NCBI GenBank assembly: GCA_002946415.1 | Contig: NJPS01000076.1 | Span: 992,001 to 1,056,000 of the forward strand | Direction of reading: 5' to 3' | From: Rutstroemia sp. NJR-2017a BVV2 | Lineage: Eukaryota > Ascomycota > Leotiomycetes > Helotiales > Rutstroemiaceae | Length of the DNA: 64,000 nucleotides | Shown here: in pieces, positions 20,989-31,762 of the stretch | How positions within the stretch are numbered: position 1 is the first letter of the stretch | How the letters are laid out: each line of letters starts with the position of its first letter | Made by a program: the position numbers and the translations under genes | The notes under the pieces: model-generated | The model's database searches: none | The model's input: the letters and a program-made list of their open reading frames with translations, nothing else | Told to the model about the DNA's origin: nothing

Positions 20989-23900
20989 TCATGTCGTGCT
21001 AGGAACTTTTCGCAAACTTTTTAGCATATCTTCGATCAGTGATTCCGAATCAACGGGTACATCTGGTAGATCTCGAGGTTGTGGCGCCGCGTCATATGTT
21101 TGCGGATGTACCTGTGGTGGCTGCGCTGCCTGGATATATTGCTGATGAGGATAAAGAGGTTTCGTCTCCTGTTCCGGCGGACAAGAGTTTTGAGATTTGA
21201 TGGCCGGCTGCTGACTAGGCTCTCTCTGCGTAAGTGGAGAATATGGAGGAGTTGTCTCCAAGGCAGTTGACATATTATGGGATTTTGCTTGTGGTTGATG
21301 AGAGCTTTGCTGTGGCTGATGCGGTTGTGAACTCTGAGGTACTGCTACCTGGGGTGATTTGGGGGTCTGTGGTGCATGTTGAGCTTGCGAGCTCTGACCG
21401 TCATTCGGTGGGTGTGGAGGACTCTGGTATTGAGTCGAGTTGGTGGGTTGTTGGCCTTGTTGCTGAGGCGGTGATTGACGGTTGTGAAACAATGTATTAT
21501 ATTGCTGCCGGATCGCTGGATGAAGTGCTGCGCCGTCCCTCTTCTGCCACGATGTACTTTCCGCTTGCCTCGGGATTTGCTTCGGAGACGGATCATGTTG
21601 TCGCGAGGTAGAATATTGGGAATAAGTGGTCGATGCCGAGGGCGCTGGCGAAGCATGGGCCGAGCCATAAGAGGACTGGGGAGTGCGAGAGATCTGGGGG
21701 CTATATGTGGAAATCGACGAATACGATGGCTGCCCATTCGAAGAGGTTCTCCGAGCCCCAGCTCCGATGCCAGTGTAAGCAGAGATTGAGCTCGGAAGAG
21801 GTGATCCACTCGAGCTTCCAGAACCAGACCGATTGGCAAACAGAGTTGCTTGAAGATGTGCTTGCAAACTGCCTTGATAACCATTCATGAAGCCACCCCC
21901 AGGTCTGTAAGGACTCTTGTACTCTAACGGAGAGCGGTTATGCTCCACTTGCAGGTAAGTGTATTTCGCGAATGGATTTACACGTGCGGAAGTCGCAGAC
22001 CTGTTGCTAAACGGATTATTTCCCTTTGGCAGAGGCGGTAGAGCCTGCGGACGATAGCTCGTATTAGGCGGAGCAAGAGGACTGGATTTTTGCTGGACCG
22101 GATGTGGAGGGGGTACACTTTGAATCTGGCGTGGTGGTGGTATATAGTGGTTGTGTGTAGTCGCTGTTGGCGTTGGTGTCGGGGTAGGCATAGGCACCGC
22201 CTGGGGGTGAATTGTTGAGGTTTGAGGAGCAGGGGTCGACTTTTCAGTATTCTGGAATCTGGGATCTGTGCCAAAGTTCAGCGGCGTTCCAGAGGTCGAT
22301 CCATATTGTCTCGGTGTTGCCGATTGTTTCAAGAAAGTTTGCTGAGATATGTAGGCTTGTGGATCAACACGGTAAGTATCTGCACTGGATGTTCGAGGTT
22401 TGTAGACATATGGTTTTTCTGGACGATTTGATGCCGGATTAGACAGCGAAGCCTGCGACGGGTGACGAGTAATCTGGGGCGTGGGTGTTGTGATCGCGGT
22501 GCTTGGAGTGCTAGTGGCACTTGGTTGCTTATGGCTAGGCGTTGAAGGGTACGATGCTGCATATGATAGGCGCGATATGGGCGCAACTGCCTTGGGAATC
22601 GTGTCGAGGAAATGACCCTTGGGGTTGTGCCTAGGGTTTCTCAAATCTTCCGTGAATTGCGCCTTAGCTTCAGTAGATTTCTTTCCTAGGTAATACCAAA
22701 TCTGGTTCTCCTTGCTTAGATCCACCTTGACCTGTGCAGGGTTGCGTGCGAGCTTAACATTATTGAACTCTGCCCAAGTGCACCCCTTTACGAATACATC
22801 CTCAGCTCGTGGAATATCATCAGCTTGCCGTTTACTAGTATTGAGAGAAGCCTTTTCGGAACGTGAAGTCGGCATAGGAATTGCTTTCTCGGATGGCTTT
22901 GGCAGTGTATACCATGAAGCCTCTGGAATAAGAATCCACTTGTATTCAACTTCGACGCGATCGCTAAATGACGAGTTAGCCAGTCTACAAACGTCCAGGA
23001 ACAGGGAATCACGAACCCGCGCGGAAGAATATCAACGAGAATTGTCTCTTCTCCTTTTCGGTTCTCTACAAGGATACCAGCGAAAATATCGCCCTTGTAA
23101 TACTGCATCTGACAGACCTCTCCGACCTTGAGGTCCAAAGCCCCTTTCCTAATACGGGCATCCTCGTCGAGCGCTTCGCTGTCATACTTCTTGTCACGTT
23201 TGTTGCGATGGAAACGACAACTGAATTCGATGGCCCATTCCTTGTACTCGGTACCATCTTCACCAAATACAGGAATTTCACCTTGCTCAACAAACACACC
23301 GGCAGCGGCCGCACAAGTAGCGTGGTAAGCTCTTGTACACTTCTTCTTTGAGCATTGGAAGCATGCACCTTTCTTGGAGCGGCAATAGTTGCATTTGAGG
23401 TCCAGACGCGCTTTCGATATTTCTTTTATGCCACTGACAACCTCCCCGTTCTCAGATTCAATGACAGTCTCCGGAATATACTGAGCGCATATGCGATGTG
23501 CTTGTTGGCCATCTTCGGTAGCGACCAGTGGCTCAGAGGGAATATCATTTGGACAGAGGACGCAGGGTTCTTTGGTCGGTGCCTTAATCCGCATACGTAT
23601 CCGTTTGACATTCTGCTGATCATCTTTCCCATTGGCGTTGCGCTTACGTTTACGGTGTGATGCCCCCGTCTTAATTTTCGTGTCGCCACTACTTTCTGGA
23701 GGCGTGGGCAGATCTGAGGGTCCATTTTCTTCCTCCTCTTCTTCGTCTTCATCCTCATCGAAGTCGGTCTCATACTCGGTTTCTTCACCGTTGATCTTAC
23801 GTTCAAGGTCCCTAACATCAATCCAAACACTATCCTGGGCCTGACTGCAATCGCACTTCTTCGCTACCTTACCATACTCAATCCATGATGGCAACCCGAA

Positions 23901-25366
23901 ATTTACTGCCTCAGCGCAGTTGTAGCCCAGGTTGTATCCAGAGTGATATCCATATGGGAAGGTGATAACAAATTCACCTGGACGATGAACTATCTTGTTG
24001 ACCTTGATATTGAAATTCTGCAACAGATGCTGTGGAGAGATCAAGAAGGTCTTGTGGCGGAGAAATTGATCACAAGCCTTGGCATCAGCTGGCCAAATGC
24101 TCTTCATTGCAGCTTCGAATCGGCGTGCATCTCCCTGAGAGATACTATACCATTGCTTTGGTGCACCGAAGTGAAGGTAATTGATGCTGTAAAGGTCGAC
24201 ATCTTCTAAATGCCATGCAAACGTAGCTTTCCACATGCCCAAGTACAAGTATGCGGTATTGACACCTGGAATTTGTCCGCCCAAATGGTCCAGGATGTTC
24301 GGGAGCTTTCCGAGATTCCAATGCTCGGTTTTTTCATCGAATAGCGAACCAGGCATATCTGCTCCGTATAGCGGTGGTGCATATGTAAGCGTACGCCAGT
24401 AGTGTCGTTCCAACTCTTCGCATCGCTCCGGAGAGTAGTCTTCGCCCTCGAGTTCATATTTGAAATCCTTGAATGCGGCTTCATCGACCATCGCAGTGGC
24501 TTCACGACGGTTATTCTTACGGCGTGAAGATACTGATATCGCCTTCGCTTGTCGTCCACCCTTTGGCTTTTCGGGCGTCTCTGTATCGTCAATCTCTTGC
24601 TTGATAGATTGAGCATCGTCTTCGGCTTTAGGAGAAATTGGAGTCGGCAACCGATCGGGAGTGCCGTCCTCCGTTTCAACAGATATAGCGACAGACTTTG
24701 ACTTTGATGGACGACCGGGACCGCGCTTCCTTGTTCCTGATCCAGTTGATGTGCCTTTTGATTTTGGTGCAGGCCTGACTTTGTCGATATTCGTTCTCCT
24801 TTCACCTCTTTTGGCAGGCGGCTGATGTTCGCTTTGATCGCACAACTGACGCCATTGCGGTAGGTTATATGAACGCTGGTGTAGGATATTGGCCTGTCGA
24901 TATGTTCCGCCGTTACCCATAATCTCTTGTTTGATCGGCTCCTTTACTCTGATCGTTTTGATAGCGTCGTCTAGTGGTGGCAGGGTGGCTTTCCATTCTG
25001 GGGGAGGAATAACTTTGACGATACCGCTTCGCATACCGTATGGGTTAATTTTATCCATCTAAATGTGCCGTCGCATTAGTCCATATCTGCCGCAAACATC
25101 ACTTAGGGAATGCATGAACTAACGTAGAGATTGAAGTTTTTGAATTGGGCCGCGGTCGGCTTGAAAACGGGCACTCGACCATCGTCGGCATAATGATCTG
25201 GCTCAATTGGATCGTCTTCAGTAAATTCAGCGTCGGAAAGTTCTGAGTCGCTGGCTCCGTCGGTCCTAGCAGCATTATTGCTCTCCGGTGGCGAAGCAAG
25301 ACCATGCGGGATCGCAATATTATCTCCGTCCCCAGGTACTACTACCTGATCCATATCGGTAGACAT
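20989..25366 (-). CDS. JmjC histone lysine demethylase, KDM4/JMJD2 type (JmjN-JmjC-PHD)
   Basis: Three exons (25366-25124, 25058-23017, 22963-20989), with 65- and 53-nt introns, give 1419 aa. KDM4 enzymes remove methyl groups from H3K9/H3K36 using Fe(II) and 2-oxoglutarate. JmjN is split by intron 1 (RVPVFKPT...NFNLY-MDKINPYGMRSGIVKVIPP). JmjC carries Fe ligands His364 and Glu366 (HLED) and His453 (YHSGYN), with cofactor residues Asn374 and Lys382 (SINYLHFGAPKQW). Cys483/485 (KKCDCS) fit the structural zinc site. An extended PHD runs from Cys580 (CVLCPND) through CNYCRSKKGACFQC to CTRAYHATC. The JmjN-JmjC linker is enlarged and carries an AT-hook-like GPGRPSK. The last 500 residues are Gln/Pro/Ser-rich and end with a short helix; no C2H2 fingers as in yeast Rph1 are visible. 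Confidence 0.94.
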
Positions 25367-28279
25367 TATTTAGTTTTCACATACGATCGACCATCCGAGG
25401 GCGTTGTGATGTGGTGCGGTTGTGTTGTAGAAAAAGGGTTTCTGGTGGAGCGACTGAGGTCTGAAGTTTAACGGTTGGATTGTTTGTGGAGGGAGGGGGG
25501 AATGAAGATTCGCGCACGCTCTTGTCGAAGAATGACTGCAAATGGAGATAAGTGTCGGGAATAAGCGACCGTGATAATTATTTCGATTACGACGTAGGAG
25601 GATATAAGTTTCGTGTCGCTATGTTTAATGATTTCCGGAGAGGTCGAGAAGTAATTGGTATTGGGTATTGGGTATTGGGTGGTGCGGTGCGACGATTGAA
25701 TTTGGGTGGTTGAAGGTACGATTTCCGTCGAACCATTTCGCACTTGCCGATTGTACGTGAATGCGCTAAGAAAGCCCACTAATATCCTTCTGGAGTGCAA
25801 GGCTCCATTTTCAGAACTCCACAAATTCCTTGATCTGATAAAGCGAGCGAGCGAGAAAACCATGGCATGGGGAGCCACCGAAGAATGGTAAGAAATCAGC
25901 AGCAATTTGCACTTTTGAGATATGGGTTCTTTGTTCGTATTAAACATCCATTTCCATGTAATCTCTCGTCCTGAAATCAATCTGCATCTACGAAGGTACA
26001 TTTCCATAACCGAGAAGCCTGTGAAAAGGTGCTCTTTCAGCCCAACACTAGCTCAGCTCGGCTCGGCTGGAGCGTACAGTACTGGTGCGATGTCCGACAG
26101 CCTCCACCTCCATAATTTGCATCTGTGGTTTCTACATAAATAATGACATTGGATTTATTGATGTGACAGACTCCAAGATCGTGTCTAAAACGGAAGGTGG
26201 ACCGGATAGAAGAGGCCATCCAGTCGAACATACTGTAGTCTCTGCTGCAGGGCCAAAGCCATTGGAAGGATCTGCAACATTCTGCCTATCCCGTGCTGTT
26301 CACGTGAGATAAGGAGTATGACGCAATGTGTTCATTTCATTTCTTCTGGTTTCGAATTCTTGCTGTTTGAGGATATACTACATTCTCACTTCGCTAGCCC
26401 ATGCTTTGAATGTTGCTCACCCCATCATCAATCGGCTGTCGCGTTTGGCGAGCTCGTGTTCCTCAAGCCATGATTTGTCTCGGTCTGGGGATTCTCAGGG
26501 CCAAGGTATGCAGTGCACGTTCGCCTGCAAGATGAACAGTTCACCTTGTCGGGGTGTGAAACGTCAAATCGGCGCCGTAGGGCTGAATGAGAGCTCTTGC
26601 GTCGTCTGCCTGCGTATGCACTGCGGAGTGCGGGAATGTCGTTCATTGGTTTTCTGTCTCGGCGTGTTTTTCGCCTGTCTTTGAAAGCATCTGGGATAAG
26701 AGTGTCTATCCATGCAGACCAGTTCGTCGCAATCAAGTCGTCGACGGTGTTCTCAGATAAAGCCGTTTGCTATCTATGTGGGCCATGAGTTGACATCAAG
26801 CTCAATCAACCATACGGACCCTGACTTGTCTAATTCTGCTTACCCCTGTACTAGTGCAAATCCTCATCACCCCATCGGACAGGCGCTGCAACTTCGTCAA
26901 AATAAGCTTCTGTTCCCCTGTCGCGTAGGGCCGAGGTGGCCAAGGCGGTAACACCTATCGATCATCGCTACTACTGTATAGGGGCTCTGCATATCCGCCG
27001 TGGCAATCTTACCCGGTTTACCCATTCAACCCCTAGCAATGATCTCACCGCACCCGATTCCGAGATCTAAACGCGGGAGGAGTGGAGGGTAGCGCTGATG
27101 GCAGAACATCCATGCTTGACCTGGGACTGGTAAGAAACTGGTACCGTGCATGGAGGTTTCTCCGCGCGCTACTCTTAAATTGACACTTACTGATATGGGG
27201 AGCGAGAGAAAAAGATCACGCGTTGTGGCCGGTCCATCCTAGAGGCACATGCAGAATGATTAACTATCCATAGACACTTGCTCGTGATATCCCCTCGTTC
27301 CATATCTTCGACTGGCAGTAGTAACGCATGCTGCTGTTCTGGCCTGCTGTGATAATGCTGGAGAGTCGAGTTAAGAGCGTAACGGTCGGGACGGGACATA
27401 TGTTATAGTTGGAAGGACTTTCTTGATGATAAATTCGATCTGAAGAGATCATCTTGTGTGTGGGGCTAAGATAAGATTAGGTGGTGGGATAGTAACATCG
27501 AGGAACTTTACCTTCTTAGTTTCCGTTGCATGATATGCACCATGCATGGAGACTCGAGAGCACGTACGAACGCATGGCGTATAAAAGACATGAGGCGTCT
27601 TGTTGAATCCATTTCATACTCTGATTCTGCAATCAGAGTGTAGATGTGCGACATCGGCGGGTTTGAAACTTTCAATTACCGTCATGCCCTCCAATAGATT
27701 CCTTCAACACTTTACAACCGTGATGATATTTCTAGCAGAAATCGCAGGTGAACAAGGACAATCGTCGATCTTACCGTGGATTATCGGTTTAGAACCTGTA
27801 GTCAAGTATTCTGTATCCGTGAATTGTCATTCATTAAGCTCATAGCAACCATCAAATCATAGGTATCTCATCCGGCAGAACCGATCCATCCCGACCAGCA
27901 CCATCCGTCCGAAACTTTTATGGCTCCCATTGCCAGCCAGAACCAAGCCAAGCACAGGAGGATATGAACAAGCAGCGAAAAAAAAACCAATTACAGAATA
28001 CAATATGTGGTGCGAAAAGCAGACACAAAGGAACAACGCTCTTCCATATTCCATATCATATGCGTGCAGAAGGGCCCTATCCAGCCAAACAAATAAACGT
28101 GACAAATGCAAATGCTTGTTTGTGCATGCAAAAGTAACATACCCATTTCGCCTTTGTGAGATGCCATGCCGCAAGTAACAAGTGAATGAAAGGAGGTTAT
28201 TACAAGTTATTGTGACACTATTCCCAGCAGTTCACTTTGAAGTGTAAGCTTGAGCTAGTGTTCCGAAGTCTGAGTGAGT
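25367..28279. other. Intergenic, KDM4 promoter side and YAG7 3' side
   Basis: About 2.9 kb without a supportable gene. A 7-bp ATTGGGT repeat (three full copies plus one short) lies at 25654-25680 in the KDM4 promoter. A sequence resembling the D-arm of a tRNA at about 26925-26955 lacks a matching 3' half (rejected). No conserved reading frame was found on either strand. Confidence 0.5.
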
Positions 28280-29957
28280 CTACGATGACTCTCCTCTTGG
28301 GGCACGAGGACCTCCTCCACGGGGACCACCTCGACCACGACCGCGATATTGTCCATCACCCCGATGCCCACCACGACGGTAGCCATCACCTCGACCACCT
28401 CTGCCACGGTATTCACCACGGCCACGAGAACGGCTGACTTCATGGAATCCATCATTGGCGTTGGTGTTAGCTGGAGGAGTAGCAGTAGCCTACATAATAT
28501 TGTCAGTGAATGTTCTGAAATTTGAGACATTTAGGAAGGCATTGAGTGAGCCAATACACATACACTGGCGGGGGCTTCAGGCTGGTCATCTGCCCAGCTT
28601 TGAGTGTTGGCATTTGCAGCAGGAGTTGCAGTGACTCCAGTGTCTGTTTCAGCAGCATCACGAGGAACTTCGACCCATTCCTGAGACGCAGACAAATCAT
28701 TGTTGTTGTCCCAATTAGCCTCAGCGGCAGCATTGGCACCCTCACCAAAGGTAGAGTTGGCAGGAACACCTGAAGCCTCTTCCGAGGTAGGCTCAGTCTC
28801 GCCATTCGTCATTGCAGCTGTGGTAGGGTCATTAATCTCAGTTAGGCCAGCGTTGGCGATAGTCGGATCTGTCTGGACAGGATGTTCGGTAGGCTCGGGA
28901 GTTTGTTCTTCCTTCGCCTCTTCGACAGTGGGTTCGGTATTCTCTTCGGTCGGTTCTGGAACAGGGGTAGTTTGCAGCGCATGAGCGATAGCCTTGATAT
29001 CGGCATCTAGTGACTCATAAGTAAATGTTTACGCAAGCCCAACCATATATACTCACAGGTTGAGGTGACTTCTTCACCAGTGACAGAAAGAATGACCTCA
29101 TCAGAGCCTTTGATGATCTTGGTCATAGCAGAAACAGCATTCTCGTCACCGCTGTAGAGCTGAGTCAGAAGACCTTCAATGGCCTTGTTTTCATCCAGAT
29201 TGGGATCATTTTCCGGGCTTCGACGCAGGGCAGCAAGGCAGAGAAACTTAGCTACAAGTAGTAAGTTGCTCTCCTGCTCTTCGTCCTTCTGCTTCGCAAC
29301 CGCTTCCTTGGCCGCGTTGACCTTTTCCTCAGTCTCTTTGTTGGCGCGCTCGGTAAAACCCCTCTCAAATTCGGCCTTCTCCTGAGCTAGTTTAGTCTTA
29401 TATTCTTGATCGAATTTCTTATACTGTGCGATTTGCTCCTCGAGTTGAGCCAAAGACGCCTCGAGAGATGGCTTCTTCAGAATTTGTGCTTTTTGGTCGG
29501 CATTAATCTTTCGGGCAGCAACCAATTCGTCCAAGCTCTTTCCAGGGTTTTCGGCGAGAATGTTATCGACTTTGGAAGCGTTGGTCTGTGCAGGATACAA
29601 TCAGCAATCTGTTTCAGATCGGTATGCTTAAAATGTCACTCACAATCTTCTTGTTGACGTTGCGGATATTTCTGAGGACTGTTGTTAGCTTTGGCAAACG
29701 ACCAAAAGTATGCTATGATGGTGGAAGTGAAGAAGGTATGGGACAAGAAAAACATACTTGTACAGCTCCTTGATGTATGGGCTTTCATAGGTGCCATCGC
29801 CATTGGTGCTCTCCGCAGCTCCATTGGAGGGGGTCGGCTCTGTTGCAGGTGCGGGAGATTTTGGTGCTTCAGTGGATTCAGAAGCCTTCGCCTTCTTCTT
29901 CCTAGCTGACTTAGATTCAACCAGGGGAGCTGCCAACTTAGCCAGAGTTGAAGCCAT
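28280..29957 (-). CDS. YAG7-like protein with C-terminal RGG tail
   Basis: Five exons (29957-29758, 29671-29644, 29585-29057, 29006-28564, 28489-28280) give 469 aa; the second exon is only 28 nt (K-NIRNVNKKI). Residues about 1-60 are Lys/Ala/Pro-rich, then SPYIKELYKNIRNVNKKITNASKVD leads into a helical, charged domain with SLDELVAARKINADQKAQILKKP and EEQIAQYKKFDQEYKTKL, the block I associate with fungal YAG7-like proteins. A glutamate/threonine-rich acidic linker follows. The last exon encodes repeated RGRGG/RGG units, typical of RNA-binding, arginine-methylated tails. No enzyme motif is present. A cytoplasmic RNA- or ribosome-associated role is inference. The reading frame is closed over four introns with canonical borders, so the gene model is stronger than the function. 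Confidence 0.8.
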
Positions 29958-30811
29958 TGCGAATATGGAATATTGCGGATGGGTTATGGTATTTCAACTG
30001 GTGATACAGAAATTTAGGAGGCTGTTTGTCAAAAGGTCAGGTTGGCTCAATCTGATGAAGGTGAATTGGATCTCGCCCAAATTGAAGAAGTCCAATGAGA
30101 GAATATAAATACCTTGAGAGTGTAAAGGGGATTTGCAGATTTTTGAGATAGAGAGTAGAATAGGGAGGAGAATTTGAATAGGTGTAACGGTGTAAAGCTG
30201 TAAGGTGTTGATGCACCAACCGTACTCAAGTAAACTTGAGCTGGAATTATTTTGATCAGAACCTTGTCGGCCGCTTAGCGAATATGACAGAAGAGATTAG
30301 AAGATCCGACTTCCCCAACATGAAGCCTTACGAACGGGAGCAAAAATGTATCTTTTTCACTGCGGGCCACAATGCAAATCGCTTTTTCTTTTATGTACGG
30401 TCAGATTGCTGAAGATAACAGATTCGATACTCTATATTTTAACTACTTCTGGCTATTTGGAAATTGTAACGCTTGCACCATAAATATCTTTCGTTCTTCT
30501 ATCCGATCCTGCTACGTCGGCATACCGAGCACGGAAGCACAGTCATGTCCTAGGAGATACCCCCTGATAGTGGAGCCGGTCCTTCAGGCGCTCCTTCAGC
30601 CTTGTCATGAACTTCTAGTTCTTCTTCCGAACATTCGATGATATTTCTCCTTTAATGCTTTGAAACCTCAATGTCCTCTTTCTTCGTCCTCGCTGCTAGC
30701 CTTCTTGACATGCAAGCTACCTCCATAGTCCTTGTCTCTTCAATGGCGCGAATAACTCATAACTCATATCGTCGAGCCTCACAGTATGCAGATCATCCAT
30801 GCTGCAAGTGT
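29958..30811. other. Intergenic, YAG7 promoter and CENP-W 3' flank
   Basis: About 850 bases between two genes on the minus strand. No further gene or RNA is visible. Confidence 0.5.
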
Positions 30812-31237
30812 TTATCCTTTGAACTTCGAAAGCGTTGACTATATACCGAGTGTGTCAGTATGTACACTTACAGCTACTTTTGGGAGGAAGTTATACTTCA
30901 GTGACCTTCTTCACACTCTTAGCACTAATGCCACGCTCGCCAGCTTGTTTCGCATTGATGCCAGCTTCTTTCATCAAACTTAATCACAGAACATTAGCAG
31001 CTGCCCAGCATCTCGAAGAACAAGCTCTGCAGATGTGCCGAAACCTACGTTTCGAGGAACAGGACATAATCAAGAAATATCTGCGGCGCAATCATCAGCA
31101 TAGGTAGCCTTGTGCAAAGGAGACGCGTTGTTGATCCCTACCAATACATCCACATTCTTGCTGAGGTTCCGCTTCGAATGTGCTTTGACTATCTTTTTCA
31201 ATGTCGCTCGTGGATAGAGCTTTTGGGCTGCCGCCAT
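30812..31237 (-). CDS. CENP-W-like kinetochore histone-fold protein
   Basis: Assembled by hand from four short exons (31237-31142, 31080-31049, 30978-30897, 30838-30812), with introns of 61, 70 and 58 nt, giving 78 aa. All junctions are GT-AG and in phase, and each keeps a continuous histone-fold protein. It opens MAAAQKLYPRATLKKIVKAH; exon 2 reads IFLDYVLFLET; exon 3 has KEAGINAKQAGERGISAKSV; the end is STLSKFKG. Spacing and pattern match CENP-W, the small partner of CENP-T in the T-W-S-X centromere complex in the nucleus. Length agrees with other CENP-W proteins (about 75-90 aa). The exons are too short to stand out as open frames. The gene is divergent from the aminopeptidase, sharing a 525-bp promoter region. 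Assignment rests on remembered family sequence, yet the fit is end to end. Confidence 0.9.
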
Positions 31238-31762
31238 GATAGTGTCTTGTATAAAAAGGTAGTGCTTTTGTGTTACCGTTGGTTGTTGATGTTTGCTCTT
31301 TCCTCGCGTCTTGAGGTAAAGAAACCGAAGTTTCACAGCCTTGCAGGGAAGGCACCTGATTGGTTCAAAATCAAGCTCAAGATTGATTCAATTAAGCTTC
31401 ACCGGATGAGCTACCTGTTTCGGTAAGTGGGCGATGTCATGCCCCGCCAAAAGTGCCACTCTGGTAGCACGGCGAAAACACAAGCAGCACCAGTGGAAGA
31501 TTGTTTGACCTCTTGTAGTTCCATAACTCCATATAAGAATTCTTCCAACCGTTCTTCTGCTGGATTGTATCTTTTCTTCCAAAACCCCTACACGACTATT
31601 TCTCCTGCATCAACAGCATTTTGTGTTACATCAACTCATCTGACAAGAACACGAGGTAGTACAGTATAGTCTGCCACCAGAGAAACATTCTCATACCAAG
31701 GGAATACGACCGGCTAACACTACGCCATCAGACTTCTGGAAATCATTCTGAGCTCGACGGCC
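31238..31762. promoter_or_regulatory. Shared divergent promoter of CENP-W and M1 aminopeptidase
   Basis: 525 bases separate the two start codons, which point away from each other. No clear element was identified beyond general base composition. Confidence 0.5.

Noticed and set aside
26925..26960. tRNA-like D-arm (GGCCGAGGTGGCCAAGGCGG)
   Set aside because: It has an A-box-like core, but no B-box or complementary acceptor strand (needs ACGCGAC) follows within 150 bases.
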